DNA of 64,000 nucleotides from an uncultured Schlesneria sp. (GCA_903840265.1 CAIMFH010000147.1:147458-211457); one strand, 5' to 3'; shown: positions 9,286 through 18,220, counted from the stretch's first letter. Notes: a model not told the origin generated them from the sequence alone. Numbers and translations: made by a program.

Positions 9286-10428
9286 ATGGAGTTTGTCGTG
9301 CGAACCCTGAAATTGTTCGTGACCGTTTTATTCGCTGTCCTATCCCTGTCGGCGGCCTCGCAATCTCATGCCATCGAGAACGTGCGCGGCAAGCCGTATC
9401 ACCTGACACAGAAGCATGGGCCATGGATGATCATGGTGACCAGCTTTCGAAATGTGCGTGATGAAGACCTGCGGAAGGATGGCTTGACTGCCGAACAAGC
9501 GGCAGCCGAGTTGGTCTTTGAACTTCGCGAAAAGGGAATTCCAGCCTACTCGTTCTCGCAAGATGCCGTGAAAGGCCAGATTGATACTCACGACCGCCTG
9601 GGTCGCGATGATCGCCGAATCTATGCCGCGCAGCGCGACATGATTTGCGTGCTGGCGGGCAACTACGAAGCGATCGACGACAGCGTTGGCCAGAAGACAC
9701 TCCTCTTCGTAAAGAAGTTCCATCCCAAGTTCTTGAAAGACACCAAGAGCGGTGCCATCGTGCGAGCCGATTCGGCCCAGCGCGGTCCGCTGATGGGTGC
9801 GTTCATGACCATCAATCCGCTCGTCGATCCTAAAGATGTCGTTCAGACCACAGTGGACAAGGAAACGAAATTCCTGAATTCTCATACCAGCTTTCCGCTC
9901 ATCAAGAACCAGCACAAATATACGGTGCAAGTGGCGACGTTCGCGGGCAAATCCGCCACTCCACTCGGAAACAGCACCTATCGCGGCCGTGAAGGCTCGT
10001 TCGAGTCTAAGATTGCCGGTGAGACTGGATTTAACCTGGCTCGCGCCGCCGACGACGCCGACCAACTTGCGGTGTACTTGCGAAGCAAGAAGTCACCGGG
10101 AGCGAAAACGGCATTAAGTGAAGCCTATGTCTATCACGACAAGTTCCAATCGATCGTGACGATCGGTGGCTTTGATTCGCCAGATGACCCGCAGATTCGT
10201 GTCGTCGGCCAGTACTACAGCCCCAAGTGGGAGCCTGATCTGCGTGCAGTCAGCCAGGCTCGCCGAGCCACCGGCGCAGAGTTGACCGAAGAAGAAAAGG
10301 AACAGTTGCCAAAGGTCAGGACGAATCACACGGAGTATCTGCCAAGTGCCACTGCAGGCGGAGCACCAATACAGTTTTGGACATTTGATACGGCGCCCAA
10401 GGTGATCCCGGTGCCACGCATCAAGTAA
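9286..10428 (+). CDS. exported protein of unknown function
   Basis: 380 residues beginning with a signal peptide (MEFVVRTLKLFVTVLFAVLS, cleavage near SQSHA). The GTG at 9298 is an alternative start and has GGATGGAG six bases upstream; both starts give a signal peptide. The mature part has an alternating alpha/beta pattern. The segment HKYTVQVATFAG and the following 90 residues resemble a SPOR-type fold, but similarity is too weak to assert. Residues near DDRRIYAAQRDMICVLAGNY look conserved-like but match no family I recognise. The gene ends 30 bases before a strong terminator hairpin, so it is probably monocistronic. Confidence 0.7.
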   Translation: MEFVVRTLKLFVTVLFAVLSLSAASQSHAIENVRGKPYHLTQKHGPWMIMVTSFRNVRDEDLRKDGLTAEQAAAELVFELREKGIPAYSFSQDAVKGQIDTHDRLGRDDRRIYAAQRDMICVLAGNYEAIDDSVGQKTLLFVKKFHPKFLKDTKSGAIVRADSAQRGPLMGAFMTINPLVDPKDVVQTTVDKETKFLNSHTSFPLIKNQHKYTVQVATFAGKSATPLGNSTYRGREGSFESKIAGETGFNLARAADDADQLAVYLRSKKSPGAKTALSEAYVYHDKFQSIVTIGGFDSPDDPQIRVVGQYYSPKWEPDLRAVSQARRATGAELTEEEKEQLPKVRTNHTEYLPSATAGGAPIQFWTFDTAPKVIPVPRIK

Positions 10429-10458
10429 GTCGATCGAATCTGCTGACCTCATTCCTCG

Positions 10459-10493
10459 AACTCCACGGTGGCTCACTCCACCGTGGAGTTTTT
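10459..10493 (+). terminator. rho-independent terminator
   Basis: Perfect 13-base inverted repeat AACTCCACGGTGG / CCACCGTGGAGTT with a 6-base loop, followed by a short T run. It lies 30 bases after the stop of the exported protein gene. Confidence 0.85.
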
Positions 10494-10626
10494 GCATTCC
10501 AGGCCGATCATTCGCCTGCGAACGCCAGTAATTTGCATTCAGCAACTCACAGCAGAGAATTCATTTCGCTCGTGCTATTCTGTGTCGACTGTCACCAAAC
10601 GTTTCGACACCAAGGAATCACGACTC

Positions 10627-11733
10627 ATGAGCGACCGCGTTTGCCGCTGGGGAATTCTTTCGACCGCCAACATCGCCCGTAAGAACTGGCTCGCCATCCG
10701 AAATACCGGGAACGCCGTCGTCACCGTGGTCGGTAGCCGCAAGATCGAGAAAAGCCAGCAGTTCATCAATGAATGTCAGGCATCGGCTCCATTCGCAAAG
10801 GTGCCGGAAGCATGCGGCAGTTACGACGAACTGCTGAAGCGCGATGACGTGGATGCGGTCTATATTCCGCTGCCGACAGGCGTCCGCAAGGAATGGGTGA
10901 TCAAGGCCGCCAACGCCGGTAAGCACGTCCTGTGCGAAAAGCCGGTCGGAGTTTCCGCCGCGGATGTTGTCGAGATGCTCGCGGCCTGCAAGAAGAACAA
11001 CGTGCAGTTCATGGACGGTGTGATGTTCATGCATAGCCAGCGACTAACCAAGTTACGCGAAGTTCTGGATGACGGCGAGAGTGTCGGTAAGCTGCGACGG
11101 ATCTGTTCGCAGTTCAGCTTCTGTGCCACGGATGAATTCGTGTCGAGTAACATTCGTGGCAGCGGCGGCCTCGAGCCACTTGGCTGCCTCGGCGACCTGG
11201 GCTGGTATAACATCCGGTTCACGCTGTGGGCGATGAAGTACCAGACCCCTCAGAAGGTCAGTGGTCGTTTACTGACGCAGGCTGGACGAACCGGCGACGG
11301 GGACGTTCCGATGGAGTTTTCGGGCGAGCTGTTCTTCGCAGACGGCGTCTCGGCCAGCTTCTACTGTTCGTTCCTCAACGAAAATCAGCAGTGGGTGAAC
11401 CTCAGCGGTTCGAAGGGGTACATTCATGTCCCCAGCTTCGTTTGCCCTTACTACGGCAGCGAAGTTTCGTTCGATGTGAACAACACAAAGTTCGTCACGC
11501 AAGGTTGCGACTTCAACATGGAAGAGCATACGCGACGAGTGGCGATTGCAGAGTACGGCAACAGCTCGCCGAATGCTCAGGAAACGAATCTGTTCCGCAA
11601 CTTCTCCAAGCTGGCCCTGTCTGGTAAGCCCGACGAATCGTGGGGCCAGATCGCCCTGCAAACTCAACGCGTCATCGAAGCGACTGTGGCTTCTGCACGG
11701 CAGGACGGAAAATTAGTCGCCGTCGAAGCGTGA
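10627..11733 (+). CDS. Gfo/Idh/MocA family oxidoreductase
   Basis: 368 residues from the ATG at 10627 (AAGGAA upstream). The N-terminal half is a Rossmann fold (RWGILSTANIARKN, then VVGSRK). The family motif CEKPVG at residues 103-108 carries the catalytic-type lysine of the Gfo/Idh/MocA superfamily. The C-terminal half is the substrate-binding beta-sheet domain (SGGLEPLGCLGDLGWYNIRF). Members use NAD(P) to oxidise or reduce sugars, inositols or related cyclic alcohols; the substrate here cannot be told. It has a strong terminator downstream and another upstream, so it forms its own transcription unit. Confidence 0.88.
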   Translation: MSDRVCRWGILSTANIARKNWLAIRNTGNAVVTVVGSRKIEKSQQFINECQASAPFAKVPEACGSYDELLKRDDVDAVYIPLPTGVRKEWVIKAANAGKHVLCEKPVGVSAADVVEMLAACKKNNVQFMDGVMFMHSQRLTKLREVLDDGESVGKLRRICSQFSFCATDEFVSSNIRGSGGLEPLGCLGDLGWYNIRFTLWAMKYQTPQKVSGRLLTQAGRTGDGDVPMEFSGELFFADGVSASFYCSFLNENQQWVNLSGSKGYIHVPSFVCPYYGSEVSFDVNNTKFVTQGCDFNMEEHTRRVAIAEYGNSSPNAQETNLFRNFSKLALSGKPDESWGQIALQTQRVIEATVASARQDGKLVAVEA

Positions 11734-11755
11734 ATCCTGAGATCCAAGCAGTTTC

Positions 11756-11799
11756 AAAAAGATCCAGCTAAGGCGCGAGGCTTAGCTGGATCTTTTTTT
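11756..11799 (+). terminator. rho-independent terminator
   Basis: Perfect 12-base stem GATCCAGCTAAG / CTTAGCTGGATC with an 8-base loop. It is preceded by five A and followed by seven T, so the stem extends and the hairpin can work in both directions. It lies 22 bases after the oxidoreductase stop codon. Confidence 0.9.
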
Positions 11800-12015
11800 G
11801 AATCACGAACGGACACCTGCAATGGCATCCACATTTGCTGATCATCCCAACCTGAACTCCGGCTGAATTTTTTGCAGAGCCAGGCGCGGACCGATACCAT
11901 TTCTCGTTCTAGGAGTTAGATCCGCACACCTACTCAGGTCCGACGCGGATTGGCTTCGTTCATTTCGACCGCGTGAACTGGATACGTTTTCATTCCATCA
12001 ATTGAAAGAAGCCTG

Positions 12016-12702
12016 ATGAGTCATTTGATCCACACACCCAACCGCCGTCTCTTTCTAGGAACTCTCGGCGCTGCGTTCTTCACGACGCGAGGATTGTTTG
12101 CCGAACAACTGCTGCTGCCATCGCCATCACTGACCGAAGGCCCCTTCTATCCGGACAAGCTGCCGCTTGATCAGGACAACGATCTGATCATCATCAAGGA
12201 CAGCACCACTCCGGCAGTGGGAACAATCACACACCTGACAGGTAGAGTGCTGACCGCGTCAGGCGAACCGGTCAACAACGCCACGGTCGAGATCTGGCAG
12301 TGCGATGCGAACGCTGTGTATTTGCATTCGCGCGACAGCACTCCGAAGGCCGCTCAACAAGATCGTCACTTCCAGGGGTTTGGCCGCTTCACAACGGCAA
12401 CTGCCGGTGAGTATCGCTTCCGGACAATCAAGCCCGTTCCGTATCCAGGTCGTCCGTCTCCACACATCCACGTGAAGGTCAAGAAGGGAGATCGCGAGCT
12501 GCTGGTCACTCAGATCTTCATTCGTGATCATGAAGGAAACGGACGCGATGGCGTCTTCAGTGGACTGAACGATGTCGTTGACAAGGAACTCGTCATGGCC
12601 GATTTCAATCCGGTGAAAGACTCCAAGATCGGCGAAGTTCAAGCTCAGTTCGATATCATCCTGGGACGGACTCCAGACGAACGCTCGATCCGCTCTCAGT
12701 AG
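12016..12702 (+). CDS. exported intradiol ring-cleavage dioxygenase-like protein
   Basis: 228 residues. The N-terminus (NRRLFLGTLGAAFFTTRG) is a twin-arginine type signal. The domain matches the catechol/protocatechuate dioxygenase fold, with LTGRVLTASGEPVNNATVEIWQ followed by the four expected non-haem Fe(III) ligands: Tyr102, Tyr143, His150 and His152 (YPGRPSPHIHVKV). Such enzymes open aromatic catechol rings between the hydroxyls. At 228 residues it is close to a single catalytic domain without the dimerising N-terminal helices of catechol dioxygenases. No other aromatic catabolism gene lies nearby, so the substrate is uncertain. The EF-hand gene follows in the same direction. Confidence 0.87.
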   Translation: MSHLIHTPNRRLFLGTLGAAFFTTRGLFAEQLLLPSPSLTEGPFYPDKLPLDQDNDLIIIKDSTTPAVGTITHLTGRVLTASGEPVNNATVEIWQCDANAVYLHSRDSTPKAAQQDRHFQGFGRFTTATAGEYRFRTIKPVPYPGRPSPHIHVKVKKGDRELLVTQIFIRDHEGNGRDGVFSGLNDVVDKELVMADFNPVKDSKIGEVQAQFDIILGRTPDERSIRSQ

Positions 12703-12771
12703 TTGCTCACCCTTTCACATCAACTTCGCTCCGCATCATCACGTCGCCTCCGCATCTGTTAAGGTCATCTC

Positions 12772-13413
12772 ATGAGATTCACTCGCTTGGCAAGTTGGAC
12801 TGCTGGATTGGTCGTTGCAATCGGTGTTACGGGATCTGTGGATGCCCAACCGCCAGGGCGACCCGGTCGGGGACAAGGGCCAGACGCGAACAGCGTCGAT
12901 GCCGCTGTCAAAAAACTGATGTCACTCGATACCGACGGTGATGGCAAACTGACACTCACTGAAGTGACAGATCAGCGACTTCAGCCATTGCTGAAGCGGG
13001 CCGATGCGAACAACGATGGAATAATCACCAAGGAAGAACTGACGGCCCAGATCACGAAAGAAAGCGCGAACAGCCAACGCGGCGGGGCGGCAGGAGGCCC
13101 TGGCGGATTTGGTGGTGGGCCTGGTGGTGGCGGTGGACCGGGAGGCCCAGGTGGTCGTGGACCTGGTGGACCACCACAACCCGGTCAAGTGCTGCCGCCG
13201 TTCCTGCAGGACGAACTGCAATTGACCGAGACTCAGCGTCGCGACCTTCAAGATCTTCAGAAGGACGTTGATGCTCGGCTCGGCAAGATCCTGACATCAG
13301 ACCAGCAACAGCAACTGCGTCAAATGCAAAATCGCGGCCCCGGTGGACCGGGCGGGCCAGGTGGGCCTGGAGGCCCCGGAGCAGGTGGTCGGGCACGTCC
13401 CCAACAACGCTAA
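12772..13413 (+). CDS. exported EF-hand protein with Gly/Pro-rich segments
   Basis: 213 residues with a signal peptide (cleavage near SVDA). Two EF-hand calcium loops are visible: DTDGDGKLTLTE and DANNDGIITKEE, both with the expected acidic and Gly positions. A Gly/Pro-rich low-complexity segment (about 100-140) separates them from a charged helical region (LTETQRRDLQDLQKDVDARL) that resembles Spy/CpxP-like helices. A second Gly/Pro tract forms the tail. The protein probably binds calcium outside the cytoplasm; its role is not known. It follows the dioxygenase gene by 69 bases, and its start has AAGG nearby. Confidence 0.8.
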   Translation: MRFTRLASWTAGLVVAIGVTGSVDAQPPGRPGRGQGPDANSVDAAVKKLMSLDTDGDGKLTLTEVTDQRLQPLLKRADANNDGIITKEELTAQITKESANSQRGGAAGGPGGFGGGPGGGGGPGGPGGRGPGGPPQPGQVLPPFLQDELQLTETQRRDLQDLQKDVDARLGKILTSDQQQQLRQMQNRGPGGPGGPGGPGGPGAGGRARPQQR

Positions 13414-13460
13414 ATGACGTTGCGCAATTCTGCTCGCGGGTTCGCATCAAGCTGGGTGCC

Positions 13461-13496
13461 ATGGTTTTGGAGTCCGCGATATGACTCCAAAACCAT
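13461..13496. terminator. inverted repeat between convergent genes, probable terminator
   Basis: Perfect 13-base inverted repeat ATGGTTTTGGAGT / ACTCCAAAACCAT with a 10-base loop. It lies between the EF-hand gene and the convergent minus-strand gene. There is no clear T run, but the stem contains its own T and A tracts. Confidence 0.6.
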
Positions 13497-13543
13497 CCAC
13501 ACGGCGATACATCATACCGGTTCCCCGGCCGCGACAACGCAGA

Positions 13544-15316
13544 CTAAGGCGTTGGTGCTAGTTTGACGGGAGCCGTGGGTGGAGCATCGGTCGTTGGTGA
13601 AGCGGCGGTCTTGGTTGGAGTGTTTCCCGCGGGTGGTTTGGGATTGAAGTGACCATGCGCGGTATTCAACGTCCCGATGATCTCAGCGACACGATCCTGA
13701 ACTTGTACTGGCTGCTTGATCGCCAGGCAGTGGCCGAGTTGCAGTACCGATCCACGTTGGCTGTCCCAACCTGCGACCATCTCTGGCAGACTGTGCATCA
13801 GATCTTGTTTGGCGGTCTGATCTTGCACCACATAGATCCGCTGCACAAGAAGGGGTGGCTCCGATGCTCTTGGAGGATCAGCCTTCTCACGCAGATCATT
13901 CAAGAGGTTGGTAATCTCGACGTGGCTGCGCTGTGTTTGTCGGATGACTAGCAAACCACTGCCCAGCGGCTCCACTGTTCCGCCGTCTCCGTCGATCGAC
14001 ATCCATGTTCCGGCAGTGCTTTTCTCGATGATCGGTACCAGTTCCTTCGCATTTCCGCTGATGTCGGCGCTATTGTAAATCAGCACTTCCAATTCTTCGT
14101 TCGCCCTGGCTTGAGTCGTCACGATCAGAGTTCCCTCGTGAACCAGATACGTCAGTCCCAATGGTGAGAGCAAATGCTTCAACACGACATTCAGAGCGAT
14201 CGGTTTGTCGGGAGTCGTGACCTGCTGGTCGATGGCGACCCCTTCGTCGGCGAAGGCTTGCTGGTCGAGCCAGAAGCGGACGCCGAGCGACTTGGCGATT
14301 CCCTGCAAGACGCCGTCCAAGGGATGGTCTTCAATAGCTAATGTGTTTGGCTCGGCCAGAGCCCTGACAATCGCGGTATCCTCTTCGGCGGGGTAACCGG
14401 CCCGTCGAACGCTGATTGATTTCGACTTCACGCCGTGGACCAGCATTCCTTCCAACGCCTGAAGTAGCGAATGGACTTGAGACTGGCCGCGGTAGTTCTG
14501 GCGAACGATCAAGCGACCGGGCAGGGCGGTCAGATCTCCACCTTCACCTTCAGTCGCTTGCCATGTGACAGCACAAGCCGACTGAATCAATTCCATCAGT
14601 GCCGTTTCCGCTCGCAGAATCGGCTGTGCGATCGGCCACCCCTTGCCAACCGGCGAGACCGGCGGATAGGCACCCATTCCTCCGCCTCCCATGCCGCCAC
14701 CGTATTGGGCAAGCAGAGATGGCTGTGCGGCATCATCGTCGTTGGGAACACTGAACATCCCACCACCACCGCCGCCACCCATGCCGCCGCCCATTCCACC
14801 ACCGAGGACTCCGCCCGGCTCAGCAGGCTGCCAATTCACGGCTTCGAGTTGCGGTTCGAGCACTTTGCAAAGGGCCGAGACGTCGTAGGTTCGTGTGAAG
14901 AGTGTCTCTTTGATTTTCTCGCGCGTCGAAACTTCCAAGACACCGGATTGCCCCTGCCAGTCGAGGCCCAACGGGGTTAGCAGGAAATACAGAGCAGTCT
15001 CGACAGTCATCTCGCCAAGATTCAAGGTGATCTGGAGATCCGTCGAAATCCCTTCCTCGGCGAAGGCAACGGTATCGATCCACAAGCCGATCTCTGCTTG
15101 AGTTGTCACGCTCGTCAAGACATCGCGCAACGTGGCGTCGGTCCATTGAACCTTGATCTTCTTCTGCATTGATTGCAGTAACTTCTGCTCGGCCTTTCGC
15201 GCAACAAGAGTGGAAGCCGTTAAATCGGGCCCGGCCGTCGGGGGTTCGTCAGCAATGGCCATCGATGCGGCCATCGACCAGACGTAACAAGTCATCACAG
15301 CCCAACGGTACAACAT
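13544..15316 (-). CDS. exported protein with duplicated STN/secretin-like modules
   Basis: 590 residues with a signal peptide (about 1-22, cleavage near AIA). The protein is a tandem duplication. An STN-like unit at 53-131 (LRDVLTSVTTQAEIGLWIDT, AFAEEGI, FLLTPLGL) recurs at 325-402 (LDGVLQGIAKSLGVRFWLDQ, AFADEGV, HLLSPLGL). A second unit at about 235-290 (VTWQATEGEGGDLTALPGRLIVRQ) recurs at 422-477 (GTWMSIDGDGGTVEPLGSGLLVIRQ). Gly/Met-rich linkers fill 168-215. These modules resemble secretin N-terminal domains, but no secretin pore follows. The ATG at 15316 has GAGGAAACATC upstream. A periplasmic scaffold is plausible. Confidence 0.75.
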   Translation of the reverse strand: MLYRWAVMTCYVWSMAASMAIADEPPTAGPDLTASTLVARKAEQKLLQSMQKKIKVQWTDATLRDVLTSVTTQAEIGLWIDTVAFAEEGISTDLQITLNLGEMTVETALYFLLTPLGLDWQGQSGVLEVSTREKIKETLFTRTYDVSALCKVLEPQLEAVNWQPAEPGGVLGGGMGGGMGGGGGGGMFSVPNDDDAAQPSLLAQYGGGMGGGGMGAYPPVSPVGKGWPIAQPILRAETALMELIQSACAVTWQATEGEGGDLTALPGRLIVRQNYRGQSQVHSLLQALEGMLVHGVKSKSISVRRAGYPAEEDTAIVRALAEPNTLAIEDHPLDGVLQGIAKSLGVRFWLDQQAFADEGVAIDQQVTTPDKPIALNVVLKHLLSPLGLTYLVHEGTLIVTTQARANEELEVLIYNSADISGNAKELVPIIEKSTAGTWMSIDGDGGTVEPLGSGLLVIRQTQRSHVEITNLLNDLREKADPPRASEPPLLVQRIYVVQDQTAKQDLMHSLPEMVAGWDSQRGSVLQLGHCLAIKQPVQVQDRVAEIIGTLNTAHGHFNPKPPAGNTPTKTAASPTTDAPPTAPVKLAPTP

Positions 15317-15553
15317 GATGTTTCCTCAGTGAGCCTGGTAGAGCGCTCGATGTGTGCAGAGGTGGTGACGTGAACGGTCGCGAACGGCCGTCGCCAGGAT
15401 TGTACCCGAGCCGCGACGTTTGCAAGAGAAAAACTTGAATCGGGGTATGAGTGGAGGCGGCAAACTCCGTGCGCCGTCTACACTGACCGAACCGAGCCGA
15501 AGAGCATTATGATAATCTGAAGCATAACCTGGGATCTCGAAGACCCGCCTAGC

Positions 15554-16903
15554 CTAGCTGTCGAGGCCCTTCAGGCGGCCGGTGCTGTCGCCGAGTTGGT
15601 CGATGCCGGAGTCCATGCGATCGAGCAGCGATAAGAACAGGTTGTTCAGCGGCGTGTCCTTCGGATACGACAGTTGACGACCGGCGTTGATGGTGCCGCC
15701 TCCGCGACCGGCCAACAGGATTGGCAGGTCATGATGATCGTGGCGGTTGCCGTCGGCGATCGCGCTGCCGTAGACGATCATAGATTGATCGAGCAGCGTT
15801 CCGTTGCCTTCGCGGATGCCGTCCAACTTTTCCAGGAACTTGGCGAAGTGGCCGACCAGGTATTTGTCGATCTTCTTCAGTTGGTCGATCCAGTCCTGCT
15901 TATTCTGATGATGCGACAAGTGATGATGCCCATCGTTAATGCCGATCATCGGATAGCTGCGATTGCTTCCTTCATTGGCCATCATGAAGGTGGCAACGCG
16001 AGTCGTGTCCGTCTGGAACGCCAGCGTCATCAGGTCGAACATCAACGTGATGTGTTCGTCCAATTGCTTGGGGACACCATTCGGCAGCTTCATCTCGGGA
16101 ATCGTACGCTTCGAATCGTCTTCGCGTGAGCGTTCGATCCGTTGCTCGATCTCGCGGACGCTGGAGAAGTATTCGTCGATCTTACGTCGATCGGTCTGGC
16201 CGAGTTGTTGCTTCAGTCGTGAGGCGTCGTCGCTGACCAGATCGAGGATGCTTTTGCGGTACTCGTTTCGCTTGGCGAGACCCTTGGCCGCATCTCGATC
16301 ATCAGCCGACCCGAACAGACGTTCGAAGACGAGCTTCGGATTGATCTCTTTGGCCATCGGGGTGGAAGCCGTTTTCCACGAGATGTTGTTGGAGTAGGCG
16401 CAGCTATAACCCGAATCGCACTGGCCGGCGTTGCGGCCCCCTTCGGTCCCGAGTTCGATCGATGGCAGTCGGGTCTGCGTGCCGATTTTTTCGGCGGCGA
16501 CCTGGTCGACTGACTGACCGACCTTGATGTCGACGCCACCGGTTTTGACGGGGTGAGCTCCGGTGAGGAATGCGGCGGACGAGCGAGCGTGATCGCCCGG
16601 ACCGTCACCTTTGGCTCGCGCGTTGTCTTGAGCCAGACCCTTGAGAACGCAGACTTTCTCTTTCACTTTCCCCAACGATTCGAGCGTTGGTGACAGTTCC
16701 CAGTTCCAGCCTTCACCCTTCGGTTCCCAGTCGGGAACGATGACGCCGTTGGGAACGAAGACGAAAGCCATTCGTTTCGGCGCGCTGATTGAACCCGCGG
16801 CATATCCGGTTCCGGGAATCATTGCTTCCAGAAGCGGCAACCCCAGGACGGCTCCCAATCCTTTGACAAACGTGCGTCGTTCAAGTTTGGGATGCCTGCT
16901 CAT
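15554..16903 (-). CDS. DUF1552 family exported protein
   Basis: 449 residues from the ATG at 16903 (AAAGG upstream). The N-terminus (ERRTFVKGLGAVLGLPLLEA) is a Tat-type signal. The sequence FVFVPNGVIVPDWEP, the GPGDHARSSAAFLTGAHP segment and the C-terminal LDQSMIVYGSAIADGNRHDH are typical of DUF1552, a planctomycete/verrucomicrobial family related to DUF1501 and the alkaline phosphatase superfamily. DUF1552 genes usually sit directly downstream of a DUF1592/DUF1585 c-cytochrome gene. Here the partner is at 18221-20833 and an extra gene lies between. The biochemical activity is not established. Confidence 0.88.
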   Translation of the reverse strand: MSRHPKLERRTFVKGLGAVLGLPLLEAMIPGTGYAAGSISAPKRMAFVFVPNGVIVPDWEPKGEGWNWELSPTLESLGKVKEKVCVLKGLAQDNARAKGDGPGDHARSSAAFLTGAHPVKTGGVDIKVGQSVDQVAAEKIGTQTRLPSIELGTEGGRNAGQCDSGYSCAYSNNISWKTASTPMAKEINPKLVFERLFGSADDRDAAKGLAKRNEYRKSILDLVSDDASRLKQQLGQTDRRKIDEYFSSVREIEQRIERSREDDSKRTIPEMKLPNGVPKQLDEHITLMFDLMTLAFQTDTTRVATFMMANEGSNRSYPMIGINDGHHHLSHHQNKQDWIDQLKKIDKYLVGHFAKFLEKLDGIREGNGTLLDQSMIVYGSAIADGNRHDHHDLPILLAGRGGGTINAGRQLSYPKDTPLNNLFLSLLDRMDSGIDQLGDSTGRLKGLDS

Positions 16904-16946
16904 GACGAACCTTTGCAAAGTTGGCCGCAAACACGGGTCGGAAATT

Positions 16947-16978
16947 GCCGTGAGCGAATCAAATGATCCGCTCACGGC
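16947..16978 (-). terminator. hairpin between the HTH gene and the DUF1552 gene
   Basis: Perfect 10-base stem GCCGTGAGCG / CGCTCACGGC with a 12-base loop, just downstream of the HTH gene stop at 17002. The T run is weak. Confidence 0.55.
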
Positions 16979-17001
16979 TAGCTTCCATTATATCGACATT
17001 T

Positions 17002-18024
17002 TCAATCTTGCGAATCTTGAGGTGCGGCTCCGCCTTCTTCGCCATCGAATTTACGACGATCCAGTCGTTTGAATCGTTGCTCGTTCAAAGCCTTCCGTTT
17101 TGGCTTCTTAGGACCGTCGAATTTCTTGGCACCGGAAAACTGGCCGCCTGAGAACTGACCCCCGCCTCCCCCGGTACTTCCGCCAGCGCCACCACCTTGG
17201 TTTTCAAAGTTGCCGCGTCGTGGAGGTCGGTATTCGCCTTGAGGGAACTGTTGTCCCTGGTTGTTGCCATAGGGAGGTCGGCGCGGTGGCGGATAGCCTT
17301 CTTGATTCCGATTGCCGCCCTGGTTCCCACCTTGAAACTGGTTGCCACCCTGGTTGTAGCTGCCACCTTGGTTGCTGCCCTGATTGTGACCGCCACCCTG
17401 GTAGCCACCTTCGTTGCGGCGTGGTGGTCGACTTTCTTGTTGTCCGCCCTGTTGAGGGTATCGGTTGTTTCCCTGTCCCTGTTGTGGATAGCGCGATCCA
17501 CCCTGCTGTGGGAACCGTGGTGGCCGATCCTGGTCATTCCCTTGGGCGAATCGTTCTTTCAACGGCGGGCGGGCGGTGAATTCCTGACGCTTTTCCTGCA
17601 CCGGTGCGGGCGCTGGAGTTGCGGCGGTCCCGGTCGGTTCGCTGAGCCAATCGGCGATCGCACCACGCAGGAAACGCCAATCTTCACCGATCTTACGGCC
17701 GGGCAGTCCCTGTTCTTTGACGAGGCGACGAATCTGGCCGTATTCAACTTTCAGATACGCAGCGGCATCTTCCAACGTCAGGACGTCCAGTTCGCTCATG
17801 ACTTCGCCGAGGTCATCTTCGTCGAACAATTCGTCAATCATGGACCGGGCGGCTTCGAGTTCTTCATCATCTTCGAATTCGTCGGCGTCGACTTCCGCGA
17901 GTTCTTCATCACTGAACTCTTCGTCGAGGTTCTCTTCGAGATCCTCATCAGCTTCGATGTCGGCGACATGCATCTGAGCAGCCGGGTCCAGATGGTCTTC
18001 GGGCAATTCTTGATCGTTCATCAT
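17002..18024 (-). CDS. acidic/excisionase-type HTH/low-complexity protein
   Basis: 340 residues. About residues 8-80 are strongly acidic (long Asp/Glu runs). Residues 82-129 form a helix-turn-helix of the excisionase/MerR-like type (LTLEDAAAYLKVEYGQIRRL, LPGRKIGEDWRFLRGAIADW). From about 140 onward the protein is low complexity: Gly/Gln/Asn-rich with scattered Arg, PPRR and RRG motifs, then a basic segment (KKPKRKALNEQRFKRLDRRK). Paired ATGs at 18024 and 18021 follow GAAGGAAAG; either may be used. It probably binds nucleic acid, and the tail is typical of disordered, condensate-prone proteins (inferred). It lies between the DUF1592 and DUF1552 genes. Confidence 0.75.
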   Translation of the reverse strand: MMNDQELPEDHLDPAAQMHVADIEADEDLEENLDEEFSDEELAEVDADEFEDDEELEAARSMIDELFDEDDLGEVMSELDVLTLEDAAAYLKVEYGQIRRLVKEQGLPGRKIGEDWRFLRGAIADWLSEPTGTAATPAPAPVQEKRQEFTARPPLKERFAQGNDQDRPPRFPQQGGSRYPQQGQGNNRYPQQGGQQESRPPRRNEGGYQGGGHNQGSNQGGSYNQGGNQFQGGNQGGNRNQEGYPPPRRPPYGNNQGQQFPQGEYRPPRRGNFENQGGGAGGSTGGGGGQFSGGQFSGAKKFDGPKKPKRKALNEQRFKRLDRRKFDGEEGGAAPQDSQD

Positions 18025-18051
18025 CTTTCCTTCGCACTGGGCGGCAGATCC

Positions 18052-18069
18052 GCCTCGTTCAAACGAGGC
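18052..18069. promoter_or_regulatory. inverted repeat in the leader of the HTH gene
   Basis: GCCTCGTT-CA-AACGAGGC, two perfect 8-base arms with a 2-base centre, 28 bases upstream of the HTH gene start. The position suits an operator, possibly for self-regulation. No promoter boxes could be fixed. Confidence 0.4.
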
Positions 18070-18220
18070 ACTCGCCACCGACTTCACATCGAACCTCGGT
18101 CGGGCCAGCCTGTTGCCGCCCTATCTCCCACGCACGCCGAGGCACGTTGCGTTGGCAAAAATCAGTACCCGAATCCGGAACATCTCGCACAAGGAGGGCG
18201 ACGGCCCGTCCGACAAGCTT

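Noticed and set aside
13080..13400. Repetitive GGTGGACC-type DNA that resembled a repeat array
   Set aside because: The periodicity is explained by Gly/Pro codons in the EF-hand protein. There are no spacers and no CRISPR pattern.
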